64,000 bases of DNA from Capsicum annuum (Eukaryota > Streptophyta > Magnoliopsida > Solanales > Solanaceae). The notes beneath the pieces are model-generated. The model searched no databases. It was not told where the DNA came from and was given only the letters and a program-made list of their open reading frames with translations. Each line of letters starts with the position of its first letter. The stretch's first letter is position 1. The position numbers were made by a program, and so were the translations under genes. The stretch is from contig NC_061118.1 in the NCBI RefSeq assembly GCF_002878395.1, forward strand, positions 92,178,678 to 92,242,677. Direction: 5' to 3'. Below, in pieces: positions 1-12,439 of the stretch.

Positions 1-660
1 TGAATCCCAAGATAACCCTAATCGTAGGGTGTAATAAGCAGATACATAAGAATAAGCGGTCCCAGATTAATAAGACAAAAACCAATTGTAGTACACCAAG
101 ATTATACCTATTATAAAATCACTAAAAGACTCAGCCTCATGTCTATCAGGTACAATATATAATTGACCATACCTGCTACTTGGCTTGGCTACTAACCAAC
201 CTTCTATCCTACCTGCTTGAGAACCTATATGAACACCTTAAGGAAAACCCCTACGACCATACATCCCACCTCTAGCTGGGGGTAAGACTACTTAAATGGA
301 TGTAACACTCTAAACTAAAAAACTATCGCTCTATAGCTGGGTCACTCTCTCGAGATATTAAAAAAACACACAACCATAACATGTCACAAGTGTTGTACTA
401 AAATAAGAAAATCTAGCTAACCCAAAATAACCACTATGATTAGAATAACCAGAAAATGATCCCCTTAAAGATAGACCACTACCCTGTCCAGGACAATCAC
501 TGAAACTAGACTAGCCTCTATTGGTAATCTAAATTTTATCCCGAACAGTCCTATTATACTAACTATAATCCTGATATGGTTAACACGGATGACACCTATT
601 TTGAGAACCACTTTCTCTAAACTGTGATCCACTATGGATCCTACTGAAACTACCCTAATA

Positions 661-1060
661 TCATGGTGTCTTATCGCATCCCCTTTGGACCTCGTGATAC
701 ATCTCCTTCATAACCTGAGCATGATTAAAATCCACAACAAAAGACCTACTTGAAGTAACTAAAATTAGTGTAGACATGCAAAGAGGAAGTCTCACTCCCT
801 GAACAAAAAAATAAGCCCTCTCATACTCAATAATCAGAATTGAAGTAGCATTCCTAGATAACTCATAGAATTGAGCCACATACTTTATAACAGTCATGAG
901 ACCAACTATAATCTAGAGAATTGATCTCTCAAATGATCCCTAAGGGTGTGAGGCATATACTTCTCCAAGAGAATCTCAAAAAATTGAGTCCAGGTCAAAC
1001 GGGGAGATCCAACTAGCCTAGAATCAAGATGACCTCTCCACCAGTATTGAGCTTCTAAGT
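661..1060 (-). pseudogene. Decayed gag (capsid) fragment of element A
   Basis: Gag forms the virus-like particle that packages retrotransposon RNA in the cytoplasm. On the minus strand, 905-1055 translates to a stretch with EAQYWWRGHLDSR, LTWTQFFEILLEKYMP and HTLRDHLRDQF. This is the core of the plant retrotransposon gag domain (Retrotrans_gag family). A second piece in another frame, 661-897, continues with YVAQFYELSRNATSIL, the next conserved block of the same domain. A frame change and stops separate the two, so no functional protein is made. A zinc knuckle would be expected further left, but I could not place one with confidence. The family call is secure; the exact ends are not. Confidence 0.7.
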
Positions 1061-1793
1061 CTAACTAAAAGGTAGTGTAATCCATGCCTCGATTCTCAAC
1101 TAGGCCCAAATTACAGAGCCTATCTTCACAAGCAATAAAAAATTCATACATATCCTCGTGTGGTACACCAAAATCTACCTAATTTATTCTACCCCTCTGT
1201 AGATATAGCAGGCTGGGAAACTACCAGCTGAGTAAGTATTGATTGGGCAATCGTTGGTGCAGGAGAAACCTAAACTCTAGGAGCAGCAGTTATAGGATAT
1301 ACCCCTACCTTAAAATTACTCTGATCCATAGACTTTAGACCATTAGGTGGTGAACCACCAACTAATCCCAAAATCTTAACTAAAGCATCCCTGAGTAGTG
1401 AAGGAAAAAAATCCCTGATGGACCCTAGGCTGGTCCCTAGCCCATGGCTAGTTAGGGCAGAAGAATCTCTAGCTTGAGAGCATGTATAGGGTCTTACGAA
1501 GACCCTTTATCCTGGCCCCTATTTGGGTATATATCCCTAGGTTGTCCAAGAACTCTATATCAGGGCCCTCATCTCATCTAGTGGTAGCAAATGTCCTAAC
1601 CATCTGTGAAAGAGTAAAACCAAAGTAATCTTTTAGAAACCAACTCATACACTTAGCATGATATGAGTAAAGGGAGTGAAGAACTCCTAAGAATGTCCTA
1701 TAACCTCCTAAACATAAGAACAGACATTATCATTCTGATTCATGAGACTCTACTAGACACTAGCTTTTGTACCAATAATACTGCTGAACCTAG

Positions 1794-1805
1794 GTTCTAA
1801 TACCA
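1794..1805 (-). other. Primer-binding site of element A (initiator tRNA-Met type)
   Basis: The minus strand reads TGGTATTAGAAC four bases inside the LTR end. This is the plant initiator tRNA-Met primer site TGGTATCAGAGC with two changes. It fixes the element's orientation (minus) and the inner end of its 5' LTR. Confidence 0.7.
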
Positions 1806-2116
1806 ATTTGTCATGGCCAGATTTATGAGTCATGATCAAACTTACTTTATCTCGCCAGTAGGTCATCCAAACCACAGCCTGAAGCTATAAGAAATGGTCT
1901 AACTTGGTAAAAATAGAATAAAAGCTAAAAATCAACAATTAATGACTTATAATATTAATAAGATAGTCATAATAGTCAAATAGATAGATAGAGCATCAAC
2001 AACCATTCCATGACCTAGTAGTGTTGGTACAAGAGCTATTAATAATGGATCATAAGTACTAAAATAGTCAAATACAATCTATCTTTGAAAATAAAAGACT
2101 AGACATAGATAATAGA

Positions 2117-2910
2117 TTCTATAGAGTCGCAGTCCATCCGACCAGGCAGTATGGAGTGGAGTGTTGGATAGTCAAGAAATCCCATATCTAAAGATTGAAA
2201 GTGGTAAAAATAAGAATGTTCCATTGGATATGTGGTCTTACTATAGGAGATAAAGTTAGGAATGAGATTATCCAAGAGAAGGTGGGAGTAGCTTCGGTGG
2301 AGGACAAGATGTGAGAATGGAGGTTGAGATGGTTTGGACATGTGATGAGGAGGAGCACGGATGTCCCTGTTCAGAGGTGTGAGAGGCTAGTTTTGGATAG
2401 ATTCAGGAGGAGTAGAGGTATGCCAAAGAAATAATGGAAGGAGGTGATTAGGCATGACATGGAGCAGCTTTAGCTTACTGAGGACACGACCCTAGATAGA
2501 AAGGTGTGGAGGTTGCGGATTAGGGTGGAAGGCTAGTGTGAGTGTGTGGGTTGTAGCTAAGGGTTAGGAGAGTTTGGGTGTGGTGGGTGTCTTAGGTATT
2601 GTGAGTGTATGTCAATACTAGGTGAGCATCTGTTTTCTTATATTTATTGTGTATTGCTCATATTTTCTCTTATTTCAAAATTCTTTGATATTTATTGTTA
2701 TTATTTCTTATCTCTGATTTCTGTTTAAGTTATCCACCATGTCACATGTTTTATTACGGCCGTGGTATACTATTCTTATTCTTTAGCTGGGGGGTCTATC
2801 AAAAATAGCCTCTCTACCTCTTTGGAGGTTGTGGTATAGATTACGTACATTTTACTCTCTGTGGACCTCACTTTGTGGGAATACATTGGGTATGTTGTTG
2901 TTGTTGTTGT
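2117..2910 (+). mobile_element. LINE-1: 5'-truncated RTE-type LINE
   Basis: This is the 3' end of a non-LTR retrotransposon. It is bounded by a perfect 16-bp direct repeat (2101-2116 and 2911-2926). It ends in a (TTG)n tail rather than poly-A, as plant RTE-type LINEs do. The 3' end (GGGGGTCTATCAAAAATAGC and the tail) is also present, inverted, in the longer LINE at 41112-45137. 5' truncation is the usual result of incomplete reverse transcription. It sits inside the LTR of element A and is therefore younger than it. Confidence 0.9.
2245..2536 (+). pseudogene. C-terminal end of LINE reverse transcriptase polyprotein
   Basis: One frame reads through [44 protein letters not shown] and LTEDTTLDRKVWRLRIRVEG. 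This is the characteristic C-terminal tail of plant RTE-type LINE polyproteins, beyond the reverse transcriptase catalytic region. At least three in-frame stops break it and the catalytic domain is missing because of the 5' truncation. The same tail, with [20 protein letters not shown], is found at 41495-41779 on the minus strand. Non-functional. Confidence 0.85.
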
Positions 2911-5154
2911 AGACATAGATAATAGAAGGAAAAAGAGGAAACTCTGACTCTGAGGGCTCACCCGATCTCCAAAATTTAACTTGGCACAATCATCATGTTA
3001 GTTGCGAATACTAGTACTTTAATCTGCACCAAATTGGTATACAAGTATAGTATGAGTACCAAAACCATGGGTACTCAGTAAGCATCATTGGCCAACTGAT
3101 CTAAATCATGATATAAATATGATAAGATACGAGATAAAATAAGTTAAGCCAAGGTAAAAGTAAAACCTATAAATAAGCTGCAACACTATATATAAATAAT
3201 CGAGACAGACATAATATAAAAGAAATCATAAGTAATACTATAAAACTAGCCCTCATAAGCCAGGAAGTGCAAAAAAAGTAAATAACTCAATGTAGGCCCC
3301 TATAATCCTGGAGGATACAATCAAAGGGAATTAATTAACCAAAGGTCCATAACTTTACTGGATATCATCTATGACTATTAAGCCATCCAAACCATATCAT
3401 ATAATACCGAACTCCTAATGTCGGACTCAAGACAAAACTCATATTATCATTATCATTATCATAACATCCTCAATAGTATCAACATCGTAACATTATTTGC
3501 TAGACTTAAATTGAAACTCATATCAATAAACCATATTAATAAACTATTTCAATAGCCAATATCAATAAACTATATCAATAAACCATACCAATATGCCATA
3601 TCAAAAATCATATCTAAACACCATACCAATAACCATATCTACAAAAATATATTAACACTATACCAATAAACCATACCAACAACCATATCTATATACCACA
3701 CCAATGATTATATCTATAAACCATCGAGTTTTATTTGGAATTAGCACCAATTCCCAATACCAAACTAGCATAATCAATAAATGTTCAATCGCCTTAAAGT
3801 CCTAAAATAATCATTAATAACATACATATATAAGTTCACAAAATCTAACATATGTCTTGGCCTAAGGTGGCCTGAAAGGGCATACTTCTAATCCTCGAAA
3901 TCCATTTTAGACAAATGTTACCCCAAACTAGGATAAGGTATGTAAATTCACTTCTAGATGTTAAATAAGCCATAAATATCCCTAAGATACTAATTCCTCC
4001 TAACACATTAAAAAATAAGTCAATTCCATGTAAAACATGAGCAACTAAGTTAATTCCACCATAATTACGGTTCTAAGATAACCTAAACCGTCCAAATAAG
4101 ACTAATCATACAAATCATACTTCCAATGCTTAAATCTCATCCCATATCTAGCATAATATCATAACTATACTTCAAAGGTAAACCTAGCCTACCTGGACAC
4201 CGAAAAAAAAGCTGAAAAATTTGGTAAACTATTGATTTCCCCTTCTCAGAGCTTCCGCAAGAAGCCATGATATCAGAATCACAATTTACTTATCAAAATG
4301 ATAACAATTATACCCACATTTCACTATTGTGCTTTAGGTCTAAGAATACATAAAAACTCTATGTAGGGCCTATTTGGAAAATCTCACTTTTGAAATCATC
4401 AAAATATTCCTCTATGCTATAGAAATATTTATCCTCAAGAATAGGAAAATTCTGAGCTCAAATGATCCTATAATAAACCCACCAATATTTTAGGGATTTT
4501 ATAGAAATCATGAGAAATTAGATATAGAAATTGGTTAAACTTACCAAGAATTTGAAGAAAAAAAGTGATAATTGAGACAACAAACACTCCAAAAACACCC
4601 ACTAATACTTCTCGCAAATTACTACACTCTTTAGGGTTCTAAATAGTTGAGAATGGGTGAAAATGGAAAATCGGGCTGAGTGGGATTTTTATACCTTTCC
4701 CAGATATTTGTGTACCACTTAAGCAGAAACTGAGTCGCTTAAGCAGTCATCACTTAAGCAATGTAGTGTTGCTTTAGCAATACAGAACTCCACTACATAA
4801 TGTTTCTTAGGCGACCTTTGTCCACTTAAGAAACAATCACTTAAGTGAATAAGGCATTGCTTAAGTGATACCTTCTAGGCTTATCCAGGTACACGTAGCC
4901 TAAAATTGATGTTCTGGAGATGTTAGAACAATCAGAATTGGCATATGAGGTCGTTTGACTAAAGTTTTTGCTCGGTAGCCAATTTGAACTAGCAAAGACT
5001 TTAAAATAGGGAATTGCCTCTAAAAATAAACGAACTATCCAATAACCAAACTGTCTATTCATCCAAGTCATAAATAACTTGGGGCATGGCTATAGGAAAG
5101 CTCCAAGTAGTAAATATAAGAGAAAATAAAGAAAATAACTTGGAGGGTCATTAC

Positions 5155-5174
5155 TATATATATATATATATATA
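5155..5174. repeat. (TA)n microsatellite
   Basis: About ten TA units lie exactly at the junction between the two family-A LTR copies. Confidence 0.9.
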
Positions 5175-5554
5175 ATCATGTTGTACAAGAGGGAAAAGAG
5201 TACAAGAACTTGAGGATGACATTAATGGAAGTGACTTATACTCAGATCTATATCAAGACAAATATGTAGATGAGCAGTATGAGTACCAAAATCATGGGTA
5301 CTTAGTAGACATCATAGGTCGATTGAGCTCAACAGTAGAAGAATAAATAAAGTTCGAGTATATCATATAAAACCAATAATTAAGGGACATAAATGGAGGT
5401 AATAGGCTATGCTAGGTAAATGCTCTAACTCAAAAACAATAATAAAATCCTAGTTATAACCTAACTGGACCTCCTTAAGCCAAAAAAACATACATAATGA
5501 GAAATAAACCCATCCAAGACTCCATAAGTACAGTGAGTATAAGCAAAGCATAAT
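5175..5554 (-). repeat. Family-A LTR copy 2, left part
   Basis: This stretch matches copy 1 from about 3000 onward (for example GAGTACCAAAATCATGGG at 5279). It continues at 15030 after the element B insertion. The LTR terminal part corresponding to 1809-2116 and about 2927-3000 of copy 1 is missing, so copy 2 is truncated at its left end. Confidence 0.65.
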
Positions 5555-7799
5555 TGAAACACCCTGGACTTTGATTTTGCAAATTTCTTAAGCTTTAGGC
5601 TCTTTGTCCTTCTTATGACTGACACCACAAGTCGTATGGTGCGGTTACAGGTCAGGTGACCCTAGTCATAGTTAACTATTGAGTTATTGGCCAAGTTATA
5701 TCCTAGTTATGAGAGACTCATCATGATTCATACGCTCATGTAATGAGTGGTTAAGGTCTAGTCACATGTTGTCTAGTGTCTAAGACCTTGGTGTTCTGTG
5801 ATGGTCACGCTAGACCATACAAGTCATATGTTCTAGTAATGAATAGGAATAGAAAGTCATAAGTTGGACAGTGTGTGGTGTCCAATTTTTTTTATTTGTG
5901 ATAACTCAATGTTACAGGTCATAAATTGTAGTGATGAGTCAATGGCTTAACTCGTAACCAAAGGCACGATTTTACAGCTTTAAGTTAGAGGTACTTTGGA
6001 CATTTTCTACCCCAAGCCATTAATACCCCACATCTTAAAACACTTTTTGGTCATTTATTATACCCTTTACAAGATCAAACTCTCTCTAAACTCTCTCTCA
6101 AACCTCTCAAGAAAGATTGGGCTAGGGTTTTTTCAAAGTGGTCATCTAAGGGCTTAAGGGTCAAATTTTCACCACAAATCTTCATATCTCAGGTATGTGA
6201 CTCTTACTTCATTGTTAGTTCACTAAAAGCATATATTTAAAATATTGTTCATGAGTCATTATGGTTGTTTTGAAAACCAAGGTAGAGGGTTGAATGAATA
6301 TTGTTAGGTATTGCTTCTCATGATTTAATTTATGATCATGCATGTTTTAATAGTGGTTTTGCACATATGAGCATATGGGAATTATGGTTTAACTAAGAGG
6401 TTATGTTTAGACCTAAATTTTAATGTGTTTTTGTTTTGATAATGGTATGCTCTCAACCTATTTGTGAAAATACAATGAGAATGATCTTGTCACATATTGA
6501 ATTATGTTTTGAACTAAGGCATTGGTCTAAGAGTGTTGATGATTGGTAAATGGTTTTATGAAGGCCTTGTTGGCCATAAATTGATTTGAAATACTAAATG
6601 ATTTTGAGTCCCTAAATATTGAATTAAATTGATGTTTTTGTTTAGATAATGGGTTCGAGTCCCAAGTTGATTAATAATGGTTATGGCATGTTGTATGCTT
6701 GCAAGTGCGATTGGTATGACAATACCAACAGGATTCCTCAGGTAAATAATAGGATTAATGGTTGTTTATTTGTAATGTATGTTTTAATTGGCCGTTAAAA
6801 TGGGATGTGTAGTTGAACCATGAAATTAGAGTCTGAAGGACTAACACTAGAAATCGCGCTAGCCAGTGGGGTGTTTGTATGATCGAGAAGTTTGAGTTCC
6901 CCAATTGAATATAGGAATGGGAGTTTTGATTCCCCCATATTTTATACGTTGGTGGTTAAGTCACCTTGATTATTTTGGTAGGTTCAAGTCCCCCATAAAG
7001 TCATATATGGATATGGATATTCTTTGGTTCATGTGGCTACACGTACTAGGGCCTTTCCAGCTAGGGAAGGGATGGGCTCATATAGCTTGTGGGTGCCTTA
7101 TTTTATGATGGTTATGCTACACAACCCAAGTTAAGGATTTTAAGATTCATGCTAAGCCTTGTTTCCCACCCCAGCGTGTGGTATTATATATGTATATGTA
7201 TTTCACATGATATTATTCATTGAATGTTGTATTGGTTTTGGAACTATTATCATGGAATTATTTAGTACCTTTATTACTGAGTTACCTAATAGCGCTCAAA
7301 CTACTAACCATCTTCAATCATTGTATCCTCACGCAATGCGGGTACTAGAACCTATTTAACTTATCCTACGTAGTGATCAGATACTTGAGTTTGTTTGTGA
7401 GTTGACATTGGAGTGGTAAGCTTCCATACTTTGGAAGGATTCATTTCATGGTCCTTATTTTATATGTTTTAGAACTTTTTTATACTTTATTTTGGATACT
7501 ATCAGGGGCGCGTCGTGACATTTTATTAATTTCAATTTTGTAAAGGCATTGCTAGATAAATGTAGACTTAGGTGGTTTGGTTAATTATTTTGGTAATGGA
7601 TGGTTTTTCAGTTATTGGTGGTTGGTATATACATATTATGAATTATCATTAGTCTAGTTATGTACTATCTTGTTATATATTAAGAATTCATATGATATTT
7701 AAGGGTGTTGTGTTGGTTCGATTAGGTAAAAGCATGATCTTTGGTCTATGTAGGACTTGAAAAATACATCACGGCCAAGCCCTGGTTTGGGTTGTGACA
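5555..7799 (+). repeat. 5' LTR of element B
   Basis: It starts TGAAACACCCTGG and ends GTTGTGACA, giving the canonical TG...CA ends. It is collinear over its length with 12781-15024. It would hold the element's promoter; I did not identify a specific TATA box. The 67-residue and 66-residue open frames at 6905-7108 and 7159-7359 lie in this LTR and are not preserved in the partner LTR. Confidence 0.92.
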
Positions 7800-7803
7800 A
7801 AGT

Positions 7804-7815
7804 TGGCATCAGAGC
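7804..7815 (+). other. Primer-binding site of element B
   Basis: TGGCATCAGAGC, four bases after the LTR, differs at one base from the plant initiator tRNA-Met primer site. Confidence 0.88.
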
Positions 7816-7972
7816 CTAGGTTCATGGTCTACTAGGAGTCCATAAATCCATGTCGAGTATAGTCTCTTTTATGGGTGTACATCACACCACACTCATAAGG
7901 AAGAGGCTATGATATATTTAGGAATGTCTCCCTTTCTTGAATTCCTCTAATTCCAATTTGTTCGCCTTCCAG

Positions 7973-9130
7973 ATGATGCCTCCCTGACAATATGAAGCTC
8001 ATGGAAACTCTTCTGTCCTACTTGGGGACACTATCGATGGGACACATCCTACTTATAGGGTCCAAACTTGGTCTAAGGGTCCAGTTCTTGATTCACCACC
8101 TGGATTTCCATTGGTTCCCTCTATCCCTCCTCAAACTCCTCAGGCTAATATAATGAATGTTGAGTTTCATCGATTTATTCATATGTTAGCTCAGCTAGTA
8201 GCTTCTCAGTCCTAGAATAGGACTTCATATTCTAAGGCCACAAGGGTTGGCCAATTCATGAGGTTGAGTCCTCCAACTTTTATTGGTGTTAAGGTTTAGG
8301 AGGATCCTCAAGCTTTTATTGATGAGATGGAGAAGAACTTCTGAATTATGCATGCTTCATATATTTAAGGTGTGGAGTTTTTTGCCTGCCAATTGATGGA
8401 TGTGGTGTACCAATGGTATAAAGAGTAGGAATAGTCTAGGGGAGGTAATATTGACTCTGCACTATAGGATGTCTTTTCTAGTGCCTTTTTGGACTGTTTT
8501 TTTCCTCCGAAGCTAAGGAAGGAAAAAGCAGAGAAATTTATGAATCTAAGATAAGGTAGGATGTCGGTCAAGGAGTATGCCTTGAAATTCCATCAGTTGT
8601 CTAGGTATGATCCTAAGTTAGTGTCTAGCATGGGAGCTCAAATGCGTAAGTTTACTTTTAGGTTATCCCGTGAGTTGATTTTAGAGAGTAAGGTTGCCTT
8701 ATTGAATAAGAATATAGATATTTCTCAGCTTCTAATGTATATACAGCAAGTTGAGAAAGAAAAGAAAAAATAGGCTGAGACTGGTGAGAGGCAGAGTAAG
8801 AAATTTAGATCTTTTTATTAGGATTGAGGCCAGTAGTAAAGTGGTAGATATGGGAGAAGGGCCTAAGAAGAAGTGGGGGAATTTTGGTTTTTTCTCTATG
8901 GCTAATACTCCTTACTTAAAGTTGTTGGGTAATTATTTTCTTGACATATGGAGGGTGCAGGGCACAGGGTGCCCAATCTCAGGCTAGTGTGGCTCTTTTT
9001 ACTCTATCATACCCTCCTTGCAAATGTTGTGGCTAGACACACCATGGCCAATGTGAGAAGGAGAGAAACTGGTGTTTTAATTATGGATAAATTGGCCATA
9101 TGCAACATGATTGTCCTTCTAGGGTTACTT
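7973..9130 (+). pseudogene. gag pseudogene of element B
   Basis: Gag encodes the capsid and nucleocapsid of the particle. The first ATGs lie at 7973-7978, followed almost at once by a stop. Capsid motifs are readable across stops: EDPQAFIDEMEKNF, SSAFLDCFFPPKLRKEKAEK, then the open stretch 8561-8773 beginning MSVKEYALKFHQLSRYDP and ending QQVEKEKKK. The nucleocapsid zinc knuckle around 9070-9125 reads CFNYG, a stop, then IGHMQHDCP, so the second cysteine has become tyrosine. At least six stops are visible. Tekay/Del-type gags have the same motif order. Identification is secure; the protein cannot work. Confidence 0.85.
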
Positions 9131-9299
9131 CTGGGGCTAATAAGGTTCATGTTTTCTCTTCATCAGCTTCTACATCAAAGGGTATTGCTTTTGCTTTGGG
9201 TAATAGAACTGGTCAAAATTGCTTATATGTTCTTGCTTCTCGTAAGGATTCAGAGGTATCTCCCAATATTGTTACAGGTAGTTGAAACTCTTTTTTTGT

Positions 9300-9560
9300 G
9301 ATGCGTACTATTTACTTAATTCGGGGTCTACTCTTTCTTATGTGACCCAATTTATGGTTGAGCAGTTTGGTTTTTGTCCTGAGTGTATTTTTAAAAAAAT
9401 TCTATTTTTATCCCGATGGGCGACTTTGTGGTTGCTAAGAAAGTCTATAGGGGTTGTGTGGTATCTATGGGTGGTCGGGAAACTTTGGTGGATCTTTTTG
9501 AGTTAGACGTGGTTGATTTTAATATCACATTGGGATGGATTGGTTACACTCGTTCTATGC
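9300..9560 (+). pseudogene. Retropepsin (protease) remnant of element B
   Basis: Retropepsins cut the gag-pol polyprotein. The frame 9282-9506 contains LLNSGSTLSYVTQFMVEQFG. Relatives have LLD at this point, so the catalytic aspartate appears as asparagine. Downstream, in another frame, the block ending in ITLGWIGYTRS corresponds to the usual C-terminal ILGMDWL motif. Active-site loss plus a frameshift indicate a dead enzyme. Confidence 0.7.
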
Positions 9561-9699
9561 TTCTCTAGATTATCGGACCCGTAAGGTCATCTATAAATTC
9601 CTTAGTGAGCCAGTTATTTAGTAGGGGGATGGTTCCCTATCTCCTAATGGGATATTCATATCATATCTTAAAGGTCGAAGATTAATCTTCAAAGATTGT

Positions 9700-10640
9700 C
9701 TCTATCATCTAGTCCGGGTTGAAGATTCTAACTCAGAGGGTCTTTCTTTATATTCAGTCCCGGTGGTGAATAAATTTTTTGAGGTCTTCCCAAATGACCT
9801 TCCAAGTATTCCTCTCTATAGGGAGAATGATTTTGGTATAGATCTTATTTCAGACACTCATCCTATTTCTATTCCCCCATATAGAATTGCTCCGACTGAG
9901 TTGAAAAAGCTGAAGGAGCAACTAAAGGATCTTTTAGATAAAGGTTTTATCTATCCTAGTATGTCCCCATGAGGTGTGCTTGTCTTGTTCATGAGTAATA
10001 AAGATGGTTTCCTTTGGATGTGTATTGATTATCAGTAATTGAACAAGGTGATGATAAAGAATAAATATCCACTTTTGAGAATTGATGATCTCTTTGATAG
10101 TTTCAGGGTGCCAAATTTTTCTCTAAGATTGATATTCGGTACGAGTATCATCAGTTAAAGATTAGGGAGGTGGATATCCCTAAGACAGCATTTCGTACCC
10201 GATATGGACATTTTGAGTTTTTGGTCAGGTCTTTTGGTTTGACTAATGCCCCAACAACATTTATGGATTTTATGAATAGGGTTTTTCATTAGTTTTTGGA
10301 TTTGTTTGTGATTGTCTACATTGATGATATTTTGCTATACTATAAGAGTGAGGAGGATTATGTTGATCACCTCTGCATTGTGTTGTAGACCTTGAAAGAT
10401 CAGCATATGTTTCTGAGTTCTCTAGATGTTAATTTTGGTTGAACAGTGTCACGTTTTTTAGTCATATTGTGTCTAGTGAGGAGATTATGGTGGATTCTCA
10501 TAAGGTTGCGGTGGTTAAGAAGTGGCCTAGACCCACGACTCCAATTAATATTTGGAGCTTTTTAGGTTTAGATGGTTATTATAGGAGGTTTATGAAAATT
10601 TTCTCTTCTATTGCTACCAATTAACCAAGTTGACTCAAAA
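9700..10640 (+). pseudogene. Reverse transcriptase remnant of element B
   Basis: RT copies element RNA into DNA inside the particle. The open part 9763-9972 has FFEVFPNDLPSIPLYREND, PYRIAPTELKKLKEQL and LLDKGFIYPSMSP, the standard Ty3 RT entry region, with a TGA straight after SP. Further on, around 10318, the catalytic box reads YIDDILLY with both aspartates intact. Past it, 10439-10624 carries the end of the thumb region (WPRPTTPINIWSFLGLDGYY). Several stops and at least two frame changes separate these parts. The domain call is firm; the ends are approximate. Confidence 0.88.
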
Positions 10641-11110
10641 GAAGGTGAAGTTATTATGGTTTGATGCTTGCGAGGGTAGTTTTGACAAGCTGAAAGATAA
10701 GTTGACTTTGGCTCTGATCTTGACTTTGCTTGAAGGCACTAAGGGTTTTATCATCTATTTTGATGCATCTCGAGTTGGTTTGGGTTATGTTTTGATATAG
10801 CATGGTAAAGTGGTTGCTTATGCCTCTAGACAGTTGAAGGTGTATAAGAAAAATTATCAGAATCAAGACTTGGAGATTTTGGTTTTGGTGTTCGTGTTGA
10901 AAATTTGGTGTAACTATCTATATGGAGTCCATGTTGATATCGTTTCTGATCATAAGAGCCTGCAGTACGTATTCACTCAAAAAGAGCTTAATCTCAAGTA
11001 AAGAAAGTGGCTTGAGTTGCTGAAGGATTATGATATAAGTCTTCACTACTATCCATGTAAAGCTAATGTAGTTGTTGATACTCTCAGTAGTTTATCCATG
11101 GAGAGTCTAG
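10640..11110 (+). pseudogene. RNase H remnant of element B
   Basis: RNase H removes the RNA template strand during reverse transcription. The frame reads FDASRVGLGYVLI, a stop, then [37 protein letters not shown] and [18 protein letters not shown], all typical of Ty3-type RNase H. It is followed by WLELLKDYDISLHYYP. A second stop follows NLK. It lies directly after RT, as expected for Ty3 order. Confidence 0.85.
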
Positions 11111-11379
11111 CTAATGTAAAAAGGGATAAGCAGGAATTAGTGAAGGATATTTACTATTTGGATAACTTGGGAGTTCATTTCTTGGACTCTGAGGATAGTG
11201 GTATATTTGTGCATAAGGTGGCGCAATCATCTCTTTGTTTGAAAATAAAGAAGAAATAGGTATTATACCCATTCTTGATAAAAATAAAGGATGATGTGGG
11301 TAAGCATAAAGTGATGGTATTCGAGATCAGTGGTGATAGCATCTTGAGCTACCAAGGAAGGCTATGTGTTCTCAATGTT

Positions 11380-12310
11380 AATGGGTTGTGAGGTCGAGGC
11401 CCATGAATCACGGTATACAGTTCATCTCGGTTCAACAAAGATGTAACATAATCTCAAGGATATCTATTAGTGGAATAATATGAAGTGGGATATAGCCAAC
11501 TTTGTGGATAAGTGTATGGTGTGTCAGTAAGTGAAGGTGGAGCACATGATTCCTGGTGGGCTAATTTGAGAAATTGAACTACCTATGTGGAAGTGGGAGG
11601 TAATTAACATGGATATCGTTACTGTCCTCCATGGTTGCAGAATTAGTGTGACTCCATTTGAGTCATCGTGGATAGGATGACTAAGTCTGCTCATTTTTTG
11701 CCAGTGAAGATAACCATTCTACCGAAGAATATGAGAAATTGATCCTTCAGATATTGTAAAGTTGCATGGTGCACCTGCCAATCCATTCAGATTGTGGTAA
11801 TCAGTTCTCATCACATTTTTAGTGCTCTTTCCAGCATTTTTTGGGGACTAAAGTGATCCTTAGCACCATTTTTCACCCACAGACAGATGGGCAAGCATAA
11901 AGAACCATTCAAACTTGGATATGTTACGAATGGGTGTAATTGATTTTGGTGGTAGTTGGTATGACCACTTGCCTCTCATTGAATTTTCCTATAATAGTAG
12001 TTACCATTCTAACAATGGTATTGCCCCGTCTTAGACATTGTATGGTAGGAGGTGTCGATCTCCTATTGGGTGAGGTTGTGAGGAAGAGATATTTGTCCTA
12101 GATTTGGTTCACAAAGCTATGGAGAAGGTGAAGGTGATTCGGGATAGTGTTAAGACCATCCAAAGTCGCCAAAAGTTCTATTTGGACATAAGGAAAAGGG
12201 ACTTAGAATTTAAGGTCGGAGATTGGGTAATCATAAAGGTGTCTCCCATGAAGGAAGTAATACGGTTTGGGAAGAAGGAAAAGCTCAGTCTGCGATATAT
12301 GGGCCATACT
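11380..12310 (+). pseudogene. Integrase core remnant of element B
   Basis: Integrase inserts the DNA copy into chromosomes. The core is readable in pieces across several frames: IHSDCGNQFSSHF, then LGTKVILSTIFHPQTDGQA, then DFGGSWYDHLPLIEFSYNNS and CRSPIG. The motif IHSDCGNQF is a diverged form of the usual SDRGAQF block holding the second catalytic aspartate. The piece 12104-12313, with QSRQKFYLDIRKRDLEFKVG, is the region after the core. Many stops, so non-functional. Confidence 0.83.
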
Positions 12311-12439
12311 TAGTTTAGAGAAGGGTTGGTATTGTTGCATATGAGTTGTCTTTTCCCTCTATCATGAGTTCCATTCATCCGATATTCCATATGTCCATGT
12401 TATAAATGCATGGGTGATCCACCGTTGGGCGTTCCCTTG

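Larger units (their letters stand above)
1..1808 (-). mobile_element. Ty3/gypsy element A, 5' interior (runs off the left edge)
   Basis: This is the 5' internal region of a minus-strand LTR retrotransposon. It is read from the primer-binding site near 1800 towards the window start, where it leaves the window. The order seen is LTR, primer site, short leader, then gag-like protein. No protease or polymerase is inside the window. The assignment to Ty3/gypsy, probably the Tekay/Del type, rests on the gag similarity and on an LTR that begins TGTAATGACCC-like on the minus strand. Stops and frameshifts throughout show it is an old, inactive copy. Confidence 0.75.
1809..5155 (-). repeat. 5' LTR of element A (copy 1), interrupted by LINE-1
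   Basis: This long terminal repeat would carry the promoter and polyadenylation signal of element A. On the minus strand it begins near 5155 (GTAATGACCCTCC) and ends ACA at 1809, next to the primer site. Without the 810 bp LINE insertion and its duplicated target it is about 2.5 kb. Related sequence recurs at 5175-5554 plus 15030-16648 (copy 2) and at 24867-26177 (copy 3). Shared landmarks are the block around GAGTACCAAAACCATGGG and the terminal block around AAGTCATAAATAACTTGG. It has no coding content. Confidence 0.75.

Noticed and set aside
7804..7815. Possible tRNA gene fragment at the TGGCATCAGAGC sequence
   Set aside because: It is the primer-binding site of element B; no cloverleaf around it.
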